In this document: positions 24,801 to 36,300 of the stretch, one piece after another
Layout: the number at the start of each line of letters is the position of its first letter
How positions within the stretch are numbered: position 1 is the first letter of the stretch
Origin: Neckera pumila
Lineage: Eukaryota > Streptophyta > Bryopsida > Hypnales > Neckeraceae
Length of the DNA: 64,000 bases
Direction: 5' to 3'
Assembly: GCA_963969595.1 (NCBI GenBank)
Contig: OZ018411.1
Span: 9,798,501-9,862,500 of the forward strand
Notes under the pieces: generated by a model
Told to the model about the DNA's origin: nothing
Seen by the model: only the letters and a program-made list of their open reading frames with translations
The model's database searches: none
Translations under genes and position numbers: made by a program

Positions 24801-26113
24801 CCTATGAACTGGGCAATCTTTCAATATAAATATGTAATTTGGAGGCAAACTAGGTCAGTATTTTTCTAATAATTTAGGCACTCTTTTAATATTTATTTTT
24901 TAACCAAGGTGCTAGGAAGCTTCAATCTCTCTATTGCCTAATTTTTCCCTTGTAAGGGAATGAATTGTCAATTTATCAAAAAATAACAACTATTACTATT
25001 ATCGCATATCAAGGCCAAGGTTTATGATGTAATTTAATCTCTAAGTGCTTGACCTAAAGGCAAAATTGCTAGCGCACAAGCACAAAAATGTGAGCCTATA
25101 AGCCTTGAACCTAATTGTGGGTATGTACCTACAACCATTTGAAGGTGTTTATAATATATGTACCTATAACATGGAAAAAGTCTATAACAATGGTACTTGT
25201 ACAGACATGTATATAGCCATAGAAAGTGTCTATAATGTAGATTGCTAGGCTCATGGGCTCATGGGCTCATAGATTCTATGTACACATGCTAGCATTCCCC
25301 GACCTAAGGTAGTAAGGTTACATATCAAATTTCATAATAAATAGTAGAAAATCCTTCAATTTTTTGGTATCATTTATTCATATATTATATTTTTGTTACT
25401 AAAATAGCACTATTATTATAATCAATTTAACATATCTAGGCAATAAAAGAAGCTTTGGCCCAATAAATTAGATAACCTAAGTTTGATATTTCAAAGGACT
25501 TGAAAAGATATATACTTAATGAAGACATGACCTTTTGATATATAACTGATTTCAAGGGAAGAAACTTGAAAGAAAATAGATCAATCCATTATAAATCCAT
25601 CTATAAATGTTTAGGAGATTCCAACCTATAAAATGTAAAAAGTACCTACATCTTAAGATATGTGCACATATTTGCAACACATTATGTTTGTCAACACAAA
25701 TGTTTCACCAAGAGAAAATTGCATATAGTATCTAAAAACATTTAATGGAAATTGAAGAGATCTTCAAACCTTAAATTTCAAAAATGAAGGCTAAAGGAGG
25801 TTACAATGTGAAATTTAGGTGAATCCAACATCCATTTGCCTTAAAATTAAAAACAATAATTTACATTAACAAAACATTCTTCTAGTAAGAGGTTAAATTG
25901 AATATAATTTTATCAAAAAGTCCAAGAAAAAAATCAATCTCCCTTCAAAACTACTACCTTTGGGGTACTATAGATGGACCAGTCATTTACAAAATGGCCT
26001 TCAATTTATCTTATTATCAACCTTTTATTAATAATCATTTAAATATTGTTTCTATCCAAACGCAAGACTCAGTTTCTTGTAGCACATGATTTTGGTGTAG
26101 TAATTTGAAACCA
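21852..26113. other. AT-rich spacer, no gene seen
   Basis: More than 4 kb of strongly AT-rich sequence. Near 22610-22770 there is a fragment like the CATTAGA-family elements (CCATTTGACTTTTGGTAG, and a TGTGGCACAAGCAATGCC hairpin). A direct repeat GCTCATGGGCTCATGGG lies near 25250-25270. Frames at 21961-22335 and 22791-23060 show no recognisable protein and no exon signals I trust. Confidence 0.45.
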
Positions 26114-27880
26114 TCAGTCATTAAGTTGAACAAAAAGACTTATACGCGGATGGAATCCTGCAGCTTTCAAGGTCATGTCTCGCTTTCCCACACTAAACAC
26201 AACTCTTGGAAAAATGGAAAGAAGGTTGTATGAGAGCACGTCAAAGCACATCAATGTATCGACATAATCATACACCACCTGTACCGTCAAAGTGTTCAAG
26301 AACATGCGCTCTTTGCACTCTCCATTTGGAAGTCGTACTCGTACCTACAAGCACTCCAATGAATTACTACACCTAAATGCCACATTTTTAGCATTGAGCA
26401 TGGTTTATATAATTAGAATTGTTAAATTTTGAATTTTTTTGTTAGCAAATCAAAGAAGATTCAATGCACTAAAGAATGTGCTATTTAAAAATCATATGCA
26501 AATGTTACAAGGGGTCAAAGTTATATTGAACCACCATCTAATACTGACATGAGTTCAAATATAATACGTTCATTGTGTAAGAATTTTGAATGATGCATTT
26601 AGTTAGCTATTGTAATTGTGTGTGGTTACATCATAAGTTTTTTTTTAATGAATATTATTTTTAATCCTATTTTCAATCAAATTAGAATAAGATAAATATA
26701 TATGAAAAGGATTGTTGACATTTTTGGATTAAATTGTGCACCAATTTGTTGAATGATTTTAGATTGATTCTCTTTTTACCACCAAAGGGTATAGCAACCC
26801 ACTTTGATACAAGTATTGGATATCTATTAATAATTTAGATGAATACGTAGAAGATCACCATACTAGATATTTTCAATAGACTATTGTTAGAAGACTCCTA
26901 AAATTGTTCATGATAAAACAAACACCTAAACTATGGCAATAGACTAGACTATATATGGTTTTGAAGTTGATGTTTCTCACAATAAATACGACTTTCATCC
27001 CTAAAGAATATTTGAAATTAGCTCATTTGTAATCACTTTTCAAATATATATAAAAGCAGAAACCAATGAATATATTGATTCAAAATTCATTTTTTTCATT
27101 ATAATTTTACCTATGTTCATATAATGTTTGTAATCTTATCATCAACAAGATGGCAAATAGTCAAAATGTAGAAGTTGTATAGAAGTTGAAGAATATCCAA
27201 TTCAAATTCAAGTTCAAAAGTTAAGTTATCTACAAACAATCAAGTCACATTGATTCTAATTTTCAAAGTAAAGAATTAAAGATTTTTAAGGAATAAATGA
27301 TGTTATAAAATCAGCATACAGCTTCAACTCACAAGTTAATTATGTGAACCCAAGGTATTTTGAAAAGAGTGAATGTGAACAAATTGAATATTACCTTAGT
27401 GACATTAGGGCCTAACTTGGGCTCATTTTCCAAAAGGGTAGCCTTTTCACGACGTCGATTATCAAGTGCAACTTCTTTTCTCATAGTTGTTGCGGCTTCT
27501 TCTTCTTCCTCCCTCTTCTTTTGTGCTGCCCGTAGAGCCTTCTGCCTTCTTCGATTCTCTCTTTCCTAGATTTGAAACATCATAAACTTCTTATGCTATT
27601 GTGAAAAAGATACCACGTACCTAATATATCTAGCCCTATATATATATATGAAAAAAAGAACAAAGATCTTATATTCTTGATTTTCCAATCATTCTTCCAA
27701 AATTAGCAAGAATCTCAAATTCACATTGAGGAAGATCATTTTTCAAACCTGGTCTTGAAGGAGAGAAGCTTGGAACTCGGCATCTTGTTCTTCTCTTATT
27801 CGACGCCGTGCACGAATCCGCTCTTCCTCACCTTCAGAAGCCACTCCACCTTGCTTCCTTTTGTCCACAATACTTTTGTG
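26114..27880 (-). pseudogene. 5'-truncated PUX10-like gene (coiled coil + UBX)
   Basis: Read on the minus strand, three exons join in frame with GT-AG borders: about 27880-27749 (upstream edge unclear; acidic/basic coil ending SLLQDQ), 27565-27395 (coil rich in R, E and K, ending GPNVTK) and 26344-26114 (77 codons with stop). The last exon is a complete UBX domain, with LPNGECKERM at its start, the loop SIFPRVVFS and FHPRISLFVQ at its end. These match exons 3 and 4 of the intact gene at 33341-36561, including the splice site after the VT(H/K) residues, although this copy has an extra intron inside the coil. The UBA, membrane hairpin and UAS parts found in the intact gene were not found upstream. 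A different frame upstream of the coil (about 28030-27850, containing LHYEEYEKSKVLVG) is unidentified. The copy is either a decaying partial duplicate or the tail of a chimeric gene. The kept exons carry no stop or frameshift. Confidence 0.75.
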
Positions 27881-28371
27881 ACAACAAATGACTTTCCAAC
27901 AAGCACCTTTGATTTTTCATACTCCTCGTAGTGCAAGCTTGGAACCAACTCTAGGCGATCTTTGTTAATTAGTACAACAAGTGCAAAAAACTCGATCTCT
28001 AAACATTATTATTTTGTCGGGGCTTTGTCACTACAATTCACAAGCAAACAATATACATGTATTAAACTCAATAAGCACTTAACCAAGGAAACAATAAGAG
28101 AGCACTGAAAGGGTTGTACATGAATGGAGACTTTACCTTGCATTTATTTCAACAAAAAGGTGTCTTTGTGTTTAGAATATCCCTTCATGCAAATTTTGAA
28201 TCTGCACAAATATTATAAAATAATATATAATTGTGAACTAATCTCCTAGTGAAGAGTATAAACAAACAAGACAATTGGTAAATAATGATCCTCAATTGCC
28301 AGAATAAGAGTCACAAAACCTTTGAATCCTTTGAAGATGAAGGGGTGGCAAACGAAAACTACATAATTATT

Positions 28372-28585
28372 CATTAGAGAAAATTAGAGGCCGTTTGACT
28401 TTTGGTAGTAGTATAAATAAAGTAAGAGCAGAATAATAAAAAAGTAAATAGTTTCAACTTTACTTCAAGTGATGTGGCAAAATTATTTTAATTTTTTAAA
28501 TATGTATTTTTTATTAAAAAAATTCCCATATCTAAAGTGCTACAAAAAGTCAAACAGCCTTTATAGCCCCAAATTTTCTCTAATG
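28372..28585. mobile_element. CATTAGA-family MITE, 214 bp
   Basis: Starts CATTAGAGAAAATTAGAGGC and ends CCCCAAATTTTCTCTAATG, with a sub-terminal match of CCGTTTGACTTTTGGTAG to AAAAAGTCAAACAGCC. Contains GTGATGTGGCAAAATT as in relatives. Non-coding. Confidence 0.75.
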
Positions 28586-28676
28586 AAGTCTCCACTTGCT
28601 ACTATTCGGACAAATTCTTCTTCTTCTCTCCAATTGAAGTAATTTTCATCATGTATCAATTTGTCTAATCACTTGT

Positions 28677-29589
28677 TTAACTTCTGATGGACCATTGTCC
28701 CTTCGGGGGACAAATGGGAATTTTGGGCAAGTACCTACGGGCTGAAATTTTGTCTTGATTTTTTTAAACTTCCTTTGAAGATAAGAAAGTTGATTAGCTT
28801 CGTGGTAATATTATTTTTTTCAATCGAAACTCATAACTTTTGAACTTGGAGGGGGGGGGGGGGGGAGAAGGGGCAACAAATAAAAAATTCAAAAATTTGA
28901 ATTAATTTTTTTTCACAAATTATATTTTTTCTACTTAAAAGCTTTGATTCATTCCATTTGGATTTGTTATGAGAAAGTTATGGACAATCTTGTTTATTTG
29001 GGCAATTAAAGCATTTGCTTGAAAAAATAACTTGTAGGATTCATTTTTTAATGCAAATTTTACAATTTTACAAAAAAAAAATTCTCCATGGTTTAGTCTG
29101 CTTGCAAGAATAATCTCACCATTGGAATTTGTGCACTTTAATTCCTTTTCAGAGATATTAATTATTTAGATTTTCCTTCTATTTTGTACCTACTTCAGCT
29201 TAACAAATTTTTGAAGTATGAAAATTAAGTTTTTTTGAATTGTTTTTTCCTAGACTCTCAACTCAATTTTCCACCATAAATATTTAAATCTCAAAACTTT
29301 GTAGTGCAAAAACTTAAAGTTAAGAAGGTTCAAAGTCAAATAATTGAATCCCTCAATGAGCTAAGTTTTTTAGCTAATTTTTTTCACTTAAAACACAAAT
29401 ATCTTGCAATCTATGTGGGCAAAATTTCTGAATTTTTTGACACACATTGATTTCTCATACTAATTAGCTGTAATATCCTACGGTTAAATGCGCAAAAAAA
29501 CAATTTTCAAATTTCTTACTCTTTGCTATAGAAATGGCAGTTTTGAGTGTCTTTTGGCAAAAAAATGGCCATGGTCCTTTAGAGGTTAA
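28677..29589. mobile_element. TTAA-flanked, piggyBac-like element
   Basis: The left end is eroded to TTAACTTCTGATGGACC. The right end is GGTCCTTTAGAGGTTAA. The interior carries GGGCAAGTACCTACGGG, AGTTATGGACAATCTTG and GTTTTGAGTGTCTTTTGGC in family order. It contains a run of 15 G at 28851-28865. Confidence 0.7.
28851..28865. repeat. Run of 15 G
   Basis: A continuous G15 tract followed by AGAAGGGG inside a TTAA-flanked element. It could form a G-quadruplex and may also be a site of sequencing error. Confidence 0.8.
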
Positions 29590-30273
29590 TCACTATCAAC
29601 ATGTCATCTAAGATAATGAACTTGCACTAGAGTAAATCATGTAAAGACAAGATCTATTACCAAGGTACTTTGCCAAAAATGATTTGGAATTTGGACCAAT
29701 AGATGCATTTTTCACTTCTAAAATGCATGATATAGAAAGTCATCCATTGGCCATCTTTTGGGTGCACAATCTCTATATGGTTAATTTTTTAATTATTTCT
29801 CAAACATATACTATAGCTTCAACCAATTGAAGAGTCTTAGAGCTCTAACTCTAAGTGCAAAAAAATTCATCTCTTTTTATTTTCTTCCTGCCCAAGTTAT
29901 CAAAAGTCAAATGTGGGCTCCTACAAACTTTTGGGGTTAATATATATTGTCATATTTAATCACAATGAGGTTTACATCATTATATGAAATCCAAATGAAA
30001 GTTGCTAATTGTTGAATTGTCAATCTAGTGGTGTATGTCTTACCATTTTTCTAGGAATTAAGTACAATGTCCATTTTATGATGCCCTCCGAGCCTTGAAG
30101 AATTAATTCTTATGACCTTTCAATGGTGAGTTCTCCTAAGGGCTTGACCTTCTAGTTGAATTTTGAACACCCAAAAATGACAAAATATTCTACCCTTTGA
30201 AGTTCATCCTCCTAGTTGAATTTTGAACACCCAATAATGACAAAAGATTCAACTTTTTCGGGTTCAAAGTAAA
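29590..30273. other. Spacer, no gene seen
   Basis: AT-rich. A 30-base stretch (CTAGTTGAATTTTGAACACC and following) is directly repeated near 30150 and 30211. No gene was recognised. Confidence 0.4.
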
Positions 30274-30423
30274 CACTAGTAGAAAATTCAATTTTTCTGT
30301 TGTTTTGGTCACGTTGATCTGGTCAAATTTTGTCAGAAATCTGTTGATTTCAACAGATTTTTGTCAAAATTTGACCAGATCAACGTGACCAAAACAACAG
30401 AAAAATTGAATTTTCTACTAGTG
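30274..30423. mobile_element. CACTA-type MITE, near-perfect 150-bp palindrome
   Basis: Begins CACTAGTAGAAAATTC and ends with the exact inverse. The two 74-base arms pair almost without mismatch up to the centre. AAA on both sides is a 3-bp target duplication, as expected for CACTA elements, and CACTAGTAGAAAA is a common plant CACTA end. The 75-codon frame starting at 30361 lies partly inside the palindrome and is not a gene. Confidence 0.85.
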
Positions 30424-30656
30424 AAAGAACCTAATAAGAGGAGTCATAATAGGTGCAGTAACGTTAAGCGAGTTGGAGGAGACCTTACTCATCCCTTGGG
30501 GAGTAGTAAGAATTTCTTTGTCATCTTTTGGTTAGTGCAAAAACCAATCTTGGTTGGAGTAATGCAATTGTTCACTATATCACTATAAATGGATGAAACG
30601 TGAAAGATGCAGATAAAACTTAAATCATTAGAAGAAAACATGCCCTAAATGACTTG

Positions 30657-30716
30657 AAATTGTCTACAATGACTCATTTACAATCATTGTGGATACTTTC
30701 CGTCATTGTAGACAAT
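30657..30716. repeat. Small inverted repeat
   Basis: ATTGTCTACAATGAC near 30659 pairs perfectly with GTCATTGTAGACAAT near 30701, with a third related ACAATCATTGTGGA in the loop. The flanks resemble CACTA ends (TTTTTCTACTAACTAGTGG), so it may be a decayed CACTA MITE. Confidence 0.55.
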
Positions 30717-31331
30717 CATGTAAGATGTGTTTTTCTACTAACTAGTGGATTATTCATCCAAAGGAGTGTACATTCATCCCAAAAGAAGCGATACAATCCA
30801 AGGAATATATAGCCAATCAACTATTTCATCCACTGAAATAGGGGAACATATCACCTAATATTTCTTAAAACAAAATTGTCTTGCTTTTGAGCAAATATTG
30901 CTCAAAACACACACGTTGGAGGAGTAAGGTAGGCGCACCCGTTCCCATCTATACACTCATTGTTGCATATATTAGACTTCCCCTAAAGTGTCTCCCCAAA
31001 GTACCATGAAACCATCCCTATATTTATTTGTGGTTGGTGGGATACTGATTTTTTTAGATTTCTGTGTGAAAACTAAGGCGGCTTTACTAGAGTGCGGTTC
31101 ATGGTGCTTTAGGGAGTTCCAATTTGAAAATTTATAGGAATTAAATGCCTCATCCAAAAATTCTATTTTTGTTTTGAAACTTCATGGTTTTCAATTGCTA
31201 ATACTACAAAAATATAATTTTTTAGAAAAGGTGCCTCCAACTATGCCGAATTGCTTAGATAGGTGTTTCCGCGTTAAACTTATAAGATTCTTCAAGGAGT
31301 TATGCTATAAACCTTTCATCTAAAAAAGGTA

Positions 31332-31697
31332 TAGGAGGCAATCCATTCTTGATCAGTCCTCCATTTTGGCAATGTAGACTACTCTTTTTGTGCAAGAAGA
31401 GATGAATAGTGATCAATTATGGTGCAATTGTGGTGCATTATAATTGGCTGAAAGACTCTCAATATTGCAACCACCCCTTGGTCGGAAATAGAAAAGTCTA
31501 TATGACCAACATGGATCGAACATAATCTTCAGCTAAAAAATTTATAGTAATTATATATTTTGAGAAGTAGAAAACCTAGAAAATTATGGAAACATTTTGA
31601 ATTCTATTCTGCACACAGAAAAATCTCTCCTCTAAAGGAACCCGCCCTACACATACGTATAACTGCTTAAGTGGTCAAAAATGGATTGCCTCTCCTA
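31332..31697. mobile_element. Element with TAGGAGGCAATCCATT ends
   Basis: TAGGAGGCAATCCATTCTTG at the left. The right end is AATGGATTGCCTCTCCTA, inverted with one interruption. The interior (CCACCCCTTGGTCGG, GACCAACATGG) is distantly like the AAGGTAGAAGC family, so it may be a diverged cousin. Non-coding. Confidence 0.5.
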
Positions 31698-31889
31698 AAG
31701 TAAAAGCTCAAAGCCCCCAACCAATGTTTTATTTGTGCACAAATTTTTGTTTTTTGGCTGTAGCCAAGAAGTATTGGCTATTTCTTTTAAAGGAAATTTT
31801 TATTGTAGAAAACCAAAATAGTCAAATTATTGTTATATTTTAGGACTAGTAGCCAAATTTTACCTAGGTACCATCTAGTTTTCTTATAG

Positions 31890-31937
31890 ATATCACCAAA
31901 TATCACCCAAATATCACCCAAGTATCGCCCAAGTATT
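31890..31937. repeat. 11-bp tandem repeat
   Basis: Four imperfect units of the form ATATCACCCAA. No function evident. Confidence 0.7.
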
Positions 31938-32539
31938 GAAAAAGCAATTGGCTCCTTCTCCAAAATTTAAAAAGAAAATCACTGCCCCCAAATGAAATAT
32001 GAAACACGTTAAATCATGCCATCATTTGTAGGCCCAACATGATAATATAACATTACATACTAACTCTAGAGATTCCTGAGCATGAACGTATAACTTTACA
32101 AAGATACTTCCTTTTGCTGTGACTTTGGTTGAAATCTCAATTTTGAATTGGTTGTTGTCTTTCGTTGTACAGTGTTGTCAGACACACTTCCAATTGTAAC
32201 ACTACAACAATTCCTAAAATGCAGGGAGCAAAAGGGAACCATGCAGCACAGCTTAATATGAAATTTGGGTTTCTCAAGGGTAAAAGTAAAAAAAAGCCCC
32301 TTATATTTGAACCGAGTCTAGGGATATTCAATTGGCCCCTAGCTAATTTGGGGCCTCCGATTGCAAATATGAATTCAGATTTTGAAAAAAAAGAAGTTTG
32401 TGGCAAATAAAAAATTTCAGCGTTTTCCCCAGGGTAAATTCGGCCCGCAGTGCCCACCAAGGATGGCACGATTTTACGTCCTGCCTGAAATATCTCCTCT
32501 GGCCCAGAGACAAAGATACTGTACACACTTTTTCGCAAT

Positions 32540-32890
32540 AACTTACCGTATTGCACGGCAAGCATCCCAGACTTGTTCCTCTCCTCCAAGATTCTCCACA
32601 ACCCTTGTCGCAGATCATCGTTAACAAATTTCAGCTGCTCCTCCTTCACGTCCCTTGCCTTCTACCGTATTCTTTCTTCTTTGTTTCCATAGCTGGTAAG
32701 TTTTCACTGCCCCATGTCCTTTTACAATTGCAATATCCCTTTCCAACACCCAATTGATGCGTTTTTGCGATTCTGGGATGCATTTCGTCACTTGGACTGG
32801 CACTTGAAGCTCAAACAAGTAGTTATGAATGGGTTTGGATTTTGGGTTTAGAAGGAGCTCAATCAGGGCGGTTGCTCGCGAATTTTCCAT
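32540..32890 (-). CDS. Possible divergent gene fragment, unidentified
   Basis: On the minus strand a frame starts at an ATG (32890) and runs 89 codons to a stop at 32621, with NPKSKPIHNYLFELQ early and KTYQLWKQRRKN later. A second frame continues as KARDVKEEQLKFVNDDLRQG up to a good splice donor (ACG|GTAAGT) near 32543. The two frames meet near 32655, offset by one base. They would form one protein if there is a frameshift or an unseen intron. The first half is copied in the neighbouring tandem duplication. I do not recognise the family. It lies head-to-head with the PUX10-like gene and could share its promoter region. It may equally be a broken gene piece or chance. Confidence 0.3.
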
Positions 32891-33182
32891 CTATTTAGGG
32901 TTTGGGTTTGGGCTTCGAAGGACGGAGCTCAAGCAGAGTAGTTGCTCGCGAATTTCTATCTATGTAGGGTTTTGGGTTACGTATCCTTTCACAATTGAAA
33001 TATCCGTTTCCAACACCCAATTGATGCGTTTTTGCGATTCTGGGATGCATCCCGTCACTTGGACTGGCACTTGAAGCTCAAACAAGTAATTATGAATGGG
33101 TTTGGATTTTGGGTTTAGAAGGACTGAGCTCAAGCACGGTACTTGCACGTGAATTTCCATCTATATAGGGTTTTGGGTTACG
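32715..33182. repeat. Tandem duplication upstream of PUX10-like gene
   Basis: About 32718-32901 and 32983-33182 are near-identical over the stretch from ATCCNTTTCCAACACCCAAT through GGGTTTGGATTTTGGGTTTAG. A third partial unit (about 32902-32981, GGAGCTCAAGCAGAGTAGTTG) sits between them. The units contain TAGGGTTT motifs like plant telo-box promoter elements. Confidence 0.8.
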
Positions 33183-33340
33183 TAAAGTTCGTTTCTTGTT
33201 CGACGATGAATCCATGAACATTATTTAGGGTTTAGGGTTCCAGAAACTTCCTGCCGATCGAGATCCTGTTGCCCTAATGTTTTTTGGAGCTGTTTTGGAA
33301 CAGATTTGCCGGTGGTGTGAGGCGCGAAGTGTTTTTTCCA
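33183..33340 (+). promoter_or_regulatory. Likely 5' leader/promoter of PUX10-like gene
   Basis: A short stretch with repeated TTTAGGGTTT (telo-box on the other strand) at about 33220-33238, just upstream of the start codon. Telo-boxes are common in promoters of plant housekeeping genes. The transcription start is not visible. Confidence 0.4.
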
Positions 33341-36300
33341 ATGGCGGACAACGATATGGACAAACAGAAGTTAGCTTACTTTCAGGAGATTACGGGCGTG
33401 AAAGACGAGTCTCTCTCGCATCAAATTTTGGATGCGTATGACTGGGACTTGGACTCGGCCATCCAAGCCATGGTGGACCAGAACACAAATGCCATTCCGG
33501 AGTATGAAGAGAGTATGCGTGATAGTGCAGTGACGCAACAACCAGGTGCTGGTACGCAAGTATCTGATGCTGCTGTTGCAGCAGAGTCAAGAGATCCAGG
33601 GTTTAGGGTTCCAGAAACGTCAGCGCCCTTGGCAGGGGTCTCTTCCTCTGTTGCTGCTGCTGCTCCTGCTGAGGCGAGCTTTGTAGATGATGACAGATCG
33701 TTGTTTGAGCGCATTGGCGATGGCCCAGAGTCTCCTACTTCTTCTGCTTCTGCTTCTGCTTCTGCTTCTGCTTCTTCCTCCACTTCCGTTGTTGGTGGGG
33801 CAATGTGGCGCGCCGTGACACTACCGTTTGTGATCTTGCGGGGGAGCTATAACCTTCTGTATGGGGCCATGGGCTTGACTTTTTGGATTGCTGGAGGGGT
33901 TTTGAGCTCGGGTTTAGGTACGTGTTCTTAATTTTCCCCCTCCTGTTTTTCCTTTTTTCTTTTGGTTTCAGAATGCAGGTCTTCCTGGTTCTGCAATAGG
34001 CTTCTGTTTTATCAAAAAACAGGAAAATTGTTGCTTTTGATAAAATGGAAGTACGTAGGGATGCAATGTAAATGTAGTGTGCTGTGTGTATCTTTTTATG
34101 TTTGCAGTCAACTCATTTAGTCATATGGGGACAAGATTCTTTTGCAGTTTTATTGTATTAATTAGCGTCTTGAGGGCTCGCAACCTGTAAAATAAACCAA
34201 AGACAAAAGTTAAGGTAAAGTAAAAGTTAAGCAAAAGTAAGCAAGCAATGAGGAGAATGATTAGTAAACAAACCTTATATAATGTAATACACAGAGTTGT
34301 GACTCGTCTCCAAATGTGATCCCTAAAACTTCTGAAAGGATGCCTAGAATGTACTTTCTCTAACTCTCTAAATTGTGTAAAAGTGATGCTTAGAATATAA
34401 ATTGTCTAATAGGAGAGCCTAGGATTGATTTTGGATGCATCCAGAGGTGCCATATTGATTTTGGTCCGTTTGCTCTTACTTTGGGGTTATATAGATACTA
34501 TTAACATTTGCAGCAACCACCCCCTTGCATAACAAACATAATATTATCCTTAGTTTGCCAGAACTGGATTTTAAACACTGAAGACTGGTTCCAAATTCGG
34601 ATGCTCTCGTAAACTTTGAAGCACTTAATGTATTAGTGGAGCCTCAACCTTCACCTTTGATACTTAGAAGTAATATTCATAATCTTGATCAGGTGCGTTG
34701 CGGTTGACTGGGGCTCCTAATCAAGGCGTGACTATGGTTCAGCGAAACATACCCCCTGCTGGTTCAATGCCATCAGGGGCAACTGAGGCATCAAATTTTC
34801 TCAGGGCCTATGAGAGGCGCTATGGTGACTACCATCCTGAGTTTCAAGCTGTCAGCTTCATGGAAGCTCTACGCAAAGCTGGTGAGGAGTTCAAGTTCCT
34901 GTTCGTGTACTTACACGCTGCCCAGCATGTGAACACGCCAGCCTTTTGTGAGACCACCCTACGCAATGAGGTGGTGGTGGACTTTATCAATGAGAATTTC
35001 ATTGCATGGGGGGCCGATGTTCACAAGACCGAGGGTTATCACATGAGTAACAGCCTCGATGCTTCCACGTACCCATTCTGTGCCATTGTTGCGGGCTCTT
35101 CCGATGAGCGCATTGCTGTTGTCTGCCAGGTATGATCCGGGTTAAAACTACAGCTATATTTTCATTTATAAATGGATTTATATACCTGGCTTAATCTTAA
35201 AATAGAAATTCCACTTGGGAAAGCAGTAGTCGATTAACTTTCAAAAGAATATAGTAACTTATTGTCGTAACATAGTCTCTTGTTTTAACCACATGAAAGA
35301 AATGTAGAGCAAGGTTCTTCATTCTTTTGGCATGTTTGTTACCTTCCTTGAAGCTTCCTGAAATGTTTATATGAACTCCTATACGTATGGATGGGGTCGC
35401 TTTCTACATTTTGAGACCATCGCTTAGTCTCATCCCTTGGGTAGAGACACTGGAAGGATGAAATAGTGACTTGGTTAGAAATAATAGCTGCCACCCATAA
35501 GTAGTCCTACAAGTTGGTCGTTGTTTACTCCCGAGAGCCCAAACGGTCGCGTTGTTTTGAACATCTTTTAACGTGTTTTATTTTTGTGGATAACAGGTGG
35601 AGGGATATAAGACGGCAGGAGAGTTGTTGTCAATATTGCAGAACGTTGTTGAAGACCAAAGTGCCTCTTTGATTGCCGGACGACAAGAGCAAGAAACTCG
35701 GGATTTGAACTGCCGCTTGCGTGAAGAGCAAGATGAAGCCTACCGAGTCGGACTTCTGGCTGACCAGGAGAGGGAACGAAGAGAACAAGACTTGGCAGAC
35801 CAAGCGGCGAGGGATAGATTCGATGCAGATCAGAAGAGAATCCAAGACGAGAAAGAAGCTGCCCAAGGGGCTCAAATCTCAGCACAAAAACAAGCCAACT
35901 TAGCCCGACAACGGCATGAAAAAGCTTTGAGTCTTGGACCTGAGCCAGAGAGAGGACCGGACGTCACTCATGTACGTTTTTGCCTTCAGTTCTTATTGTT
36001 TTAGCAACTATCTAGCATGCGGCATGATTAGCAGTTGTCAGTGCATTTTTTCCCCCTTCAGGCCACTACCGAAGATAAATGATTTCATTTTTGCATTGCT
36101 TTGAACGGTCTTTCAGGAACAACATCGTGACGATAGTCTTTCATGAAAAGGTCTCCCTGAGGATTATGTAATGCCTCGAGCATTCGTTGACATCATGCGA
36201 AGTCTTTCTACGCAGTGGACACAATGCCATGTCTTACTAAGAGTGTTGAAACAGTCTAATTGTAATCATAATCTTGAATTTATTCTCTTCTCTCGCTATA

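Noticed and set aside
30361..30588. 75-codon plus-strand frame
   Set aside because: Its first third is an arm of the CACTA palindrome and the remainder is unrecognisable.
33284..33340. Upstream extension of the PUX10-like frame
   Set aside because: The extension begins at a TTG, not ATG. The first in-frame ATG at 33341 sits right before the UBA-like domain.
33421..33783. Minus-strand frame rich in alternating Glu and Ala
   Set aside because: It is the antisense of the Ser-Ala repeat of the PUX10-like exon 1.
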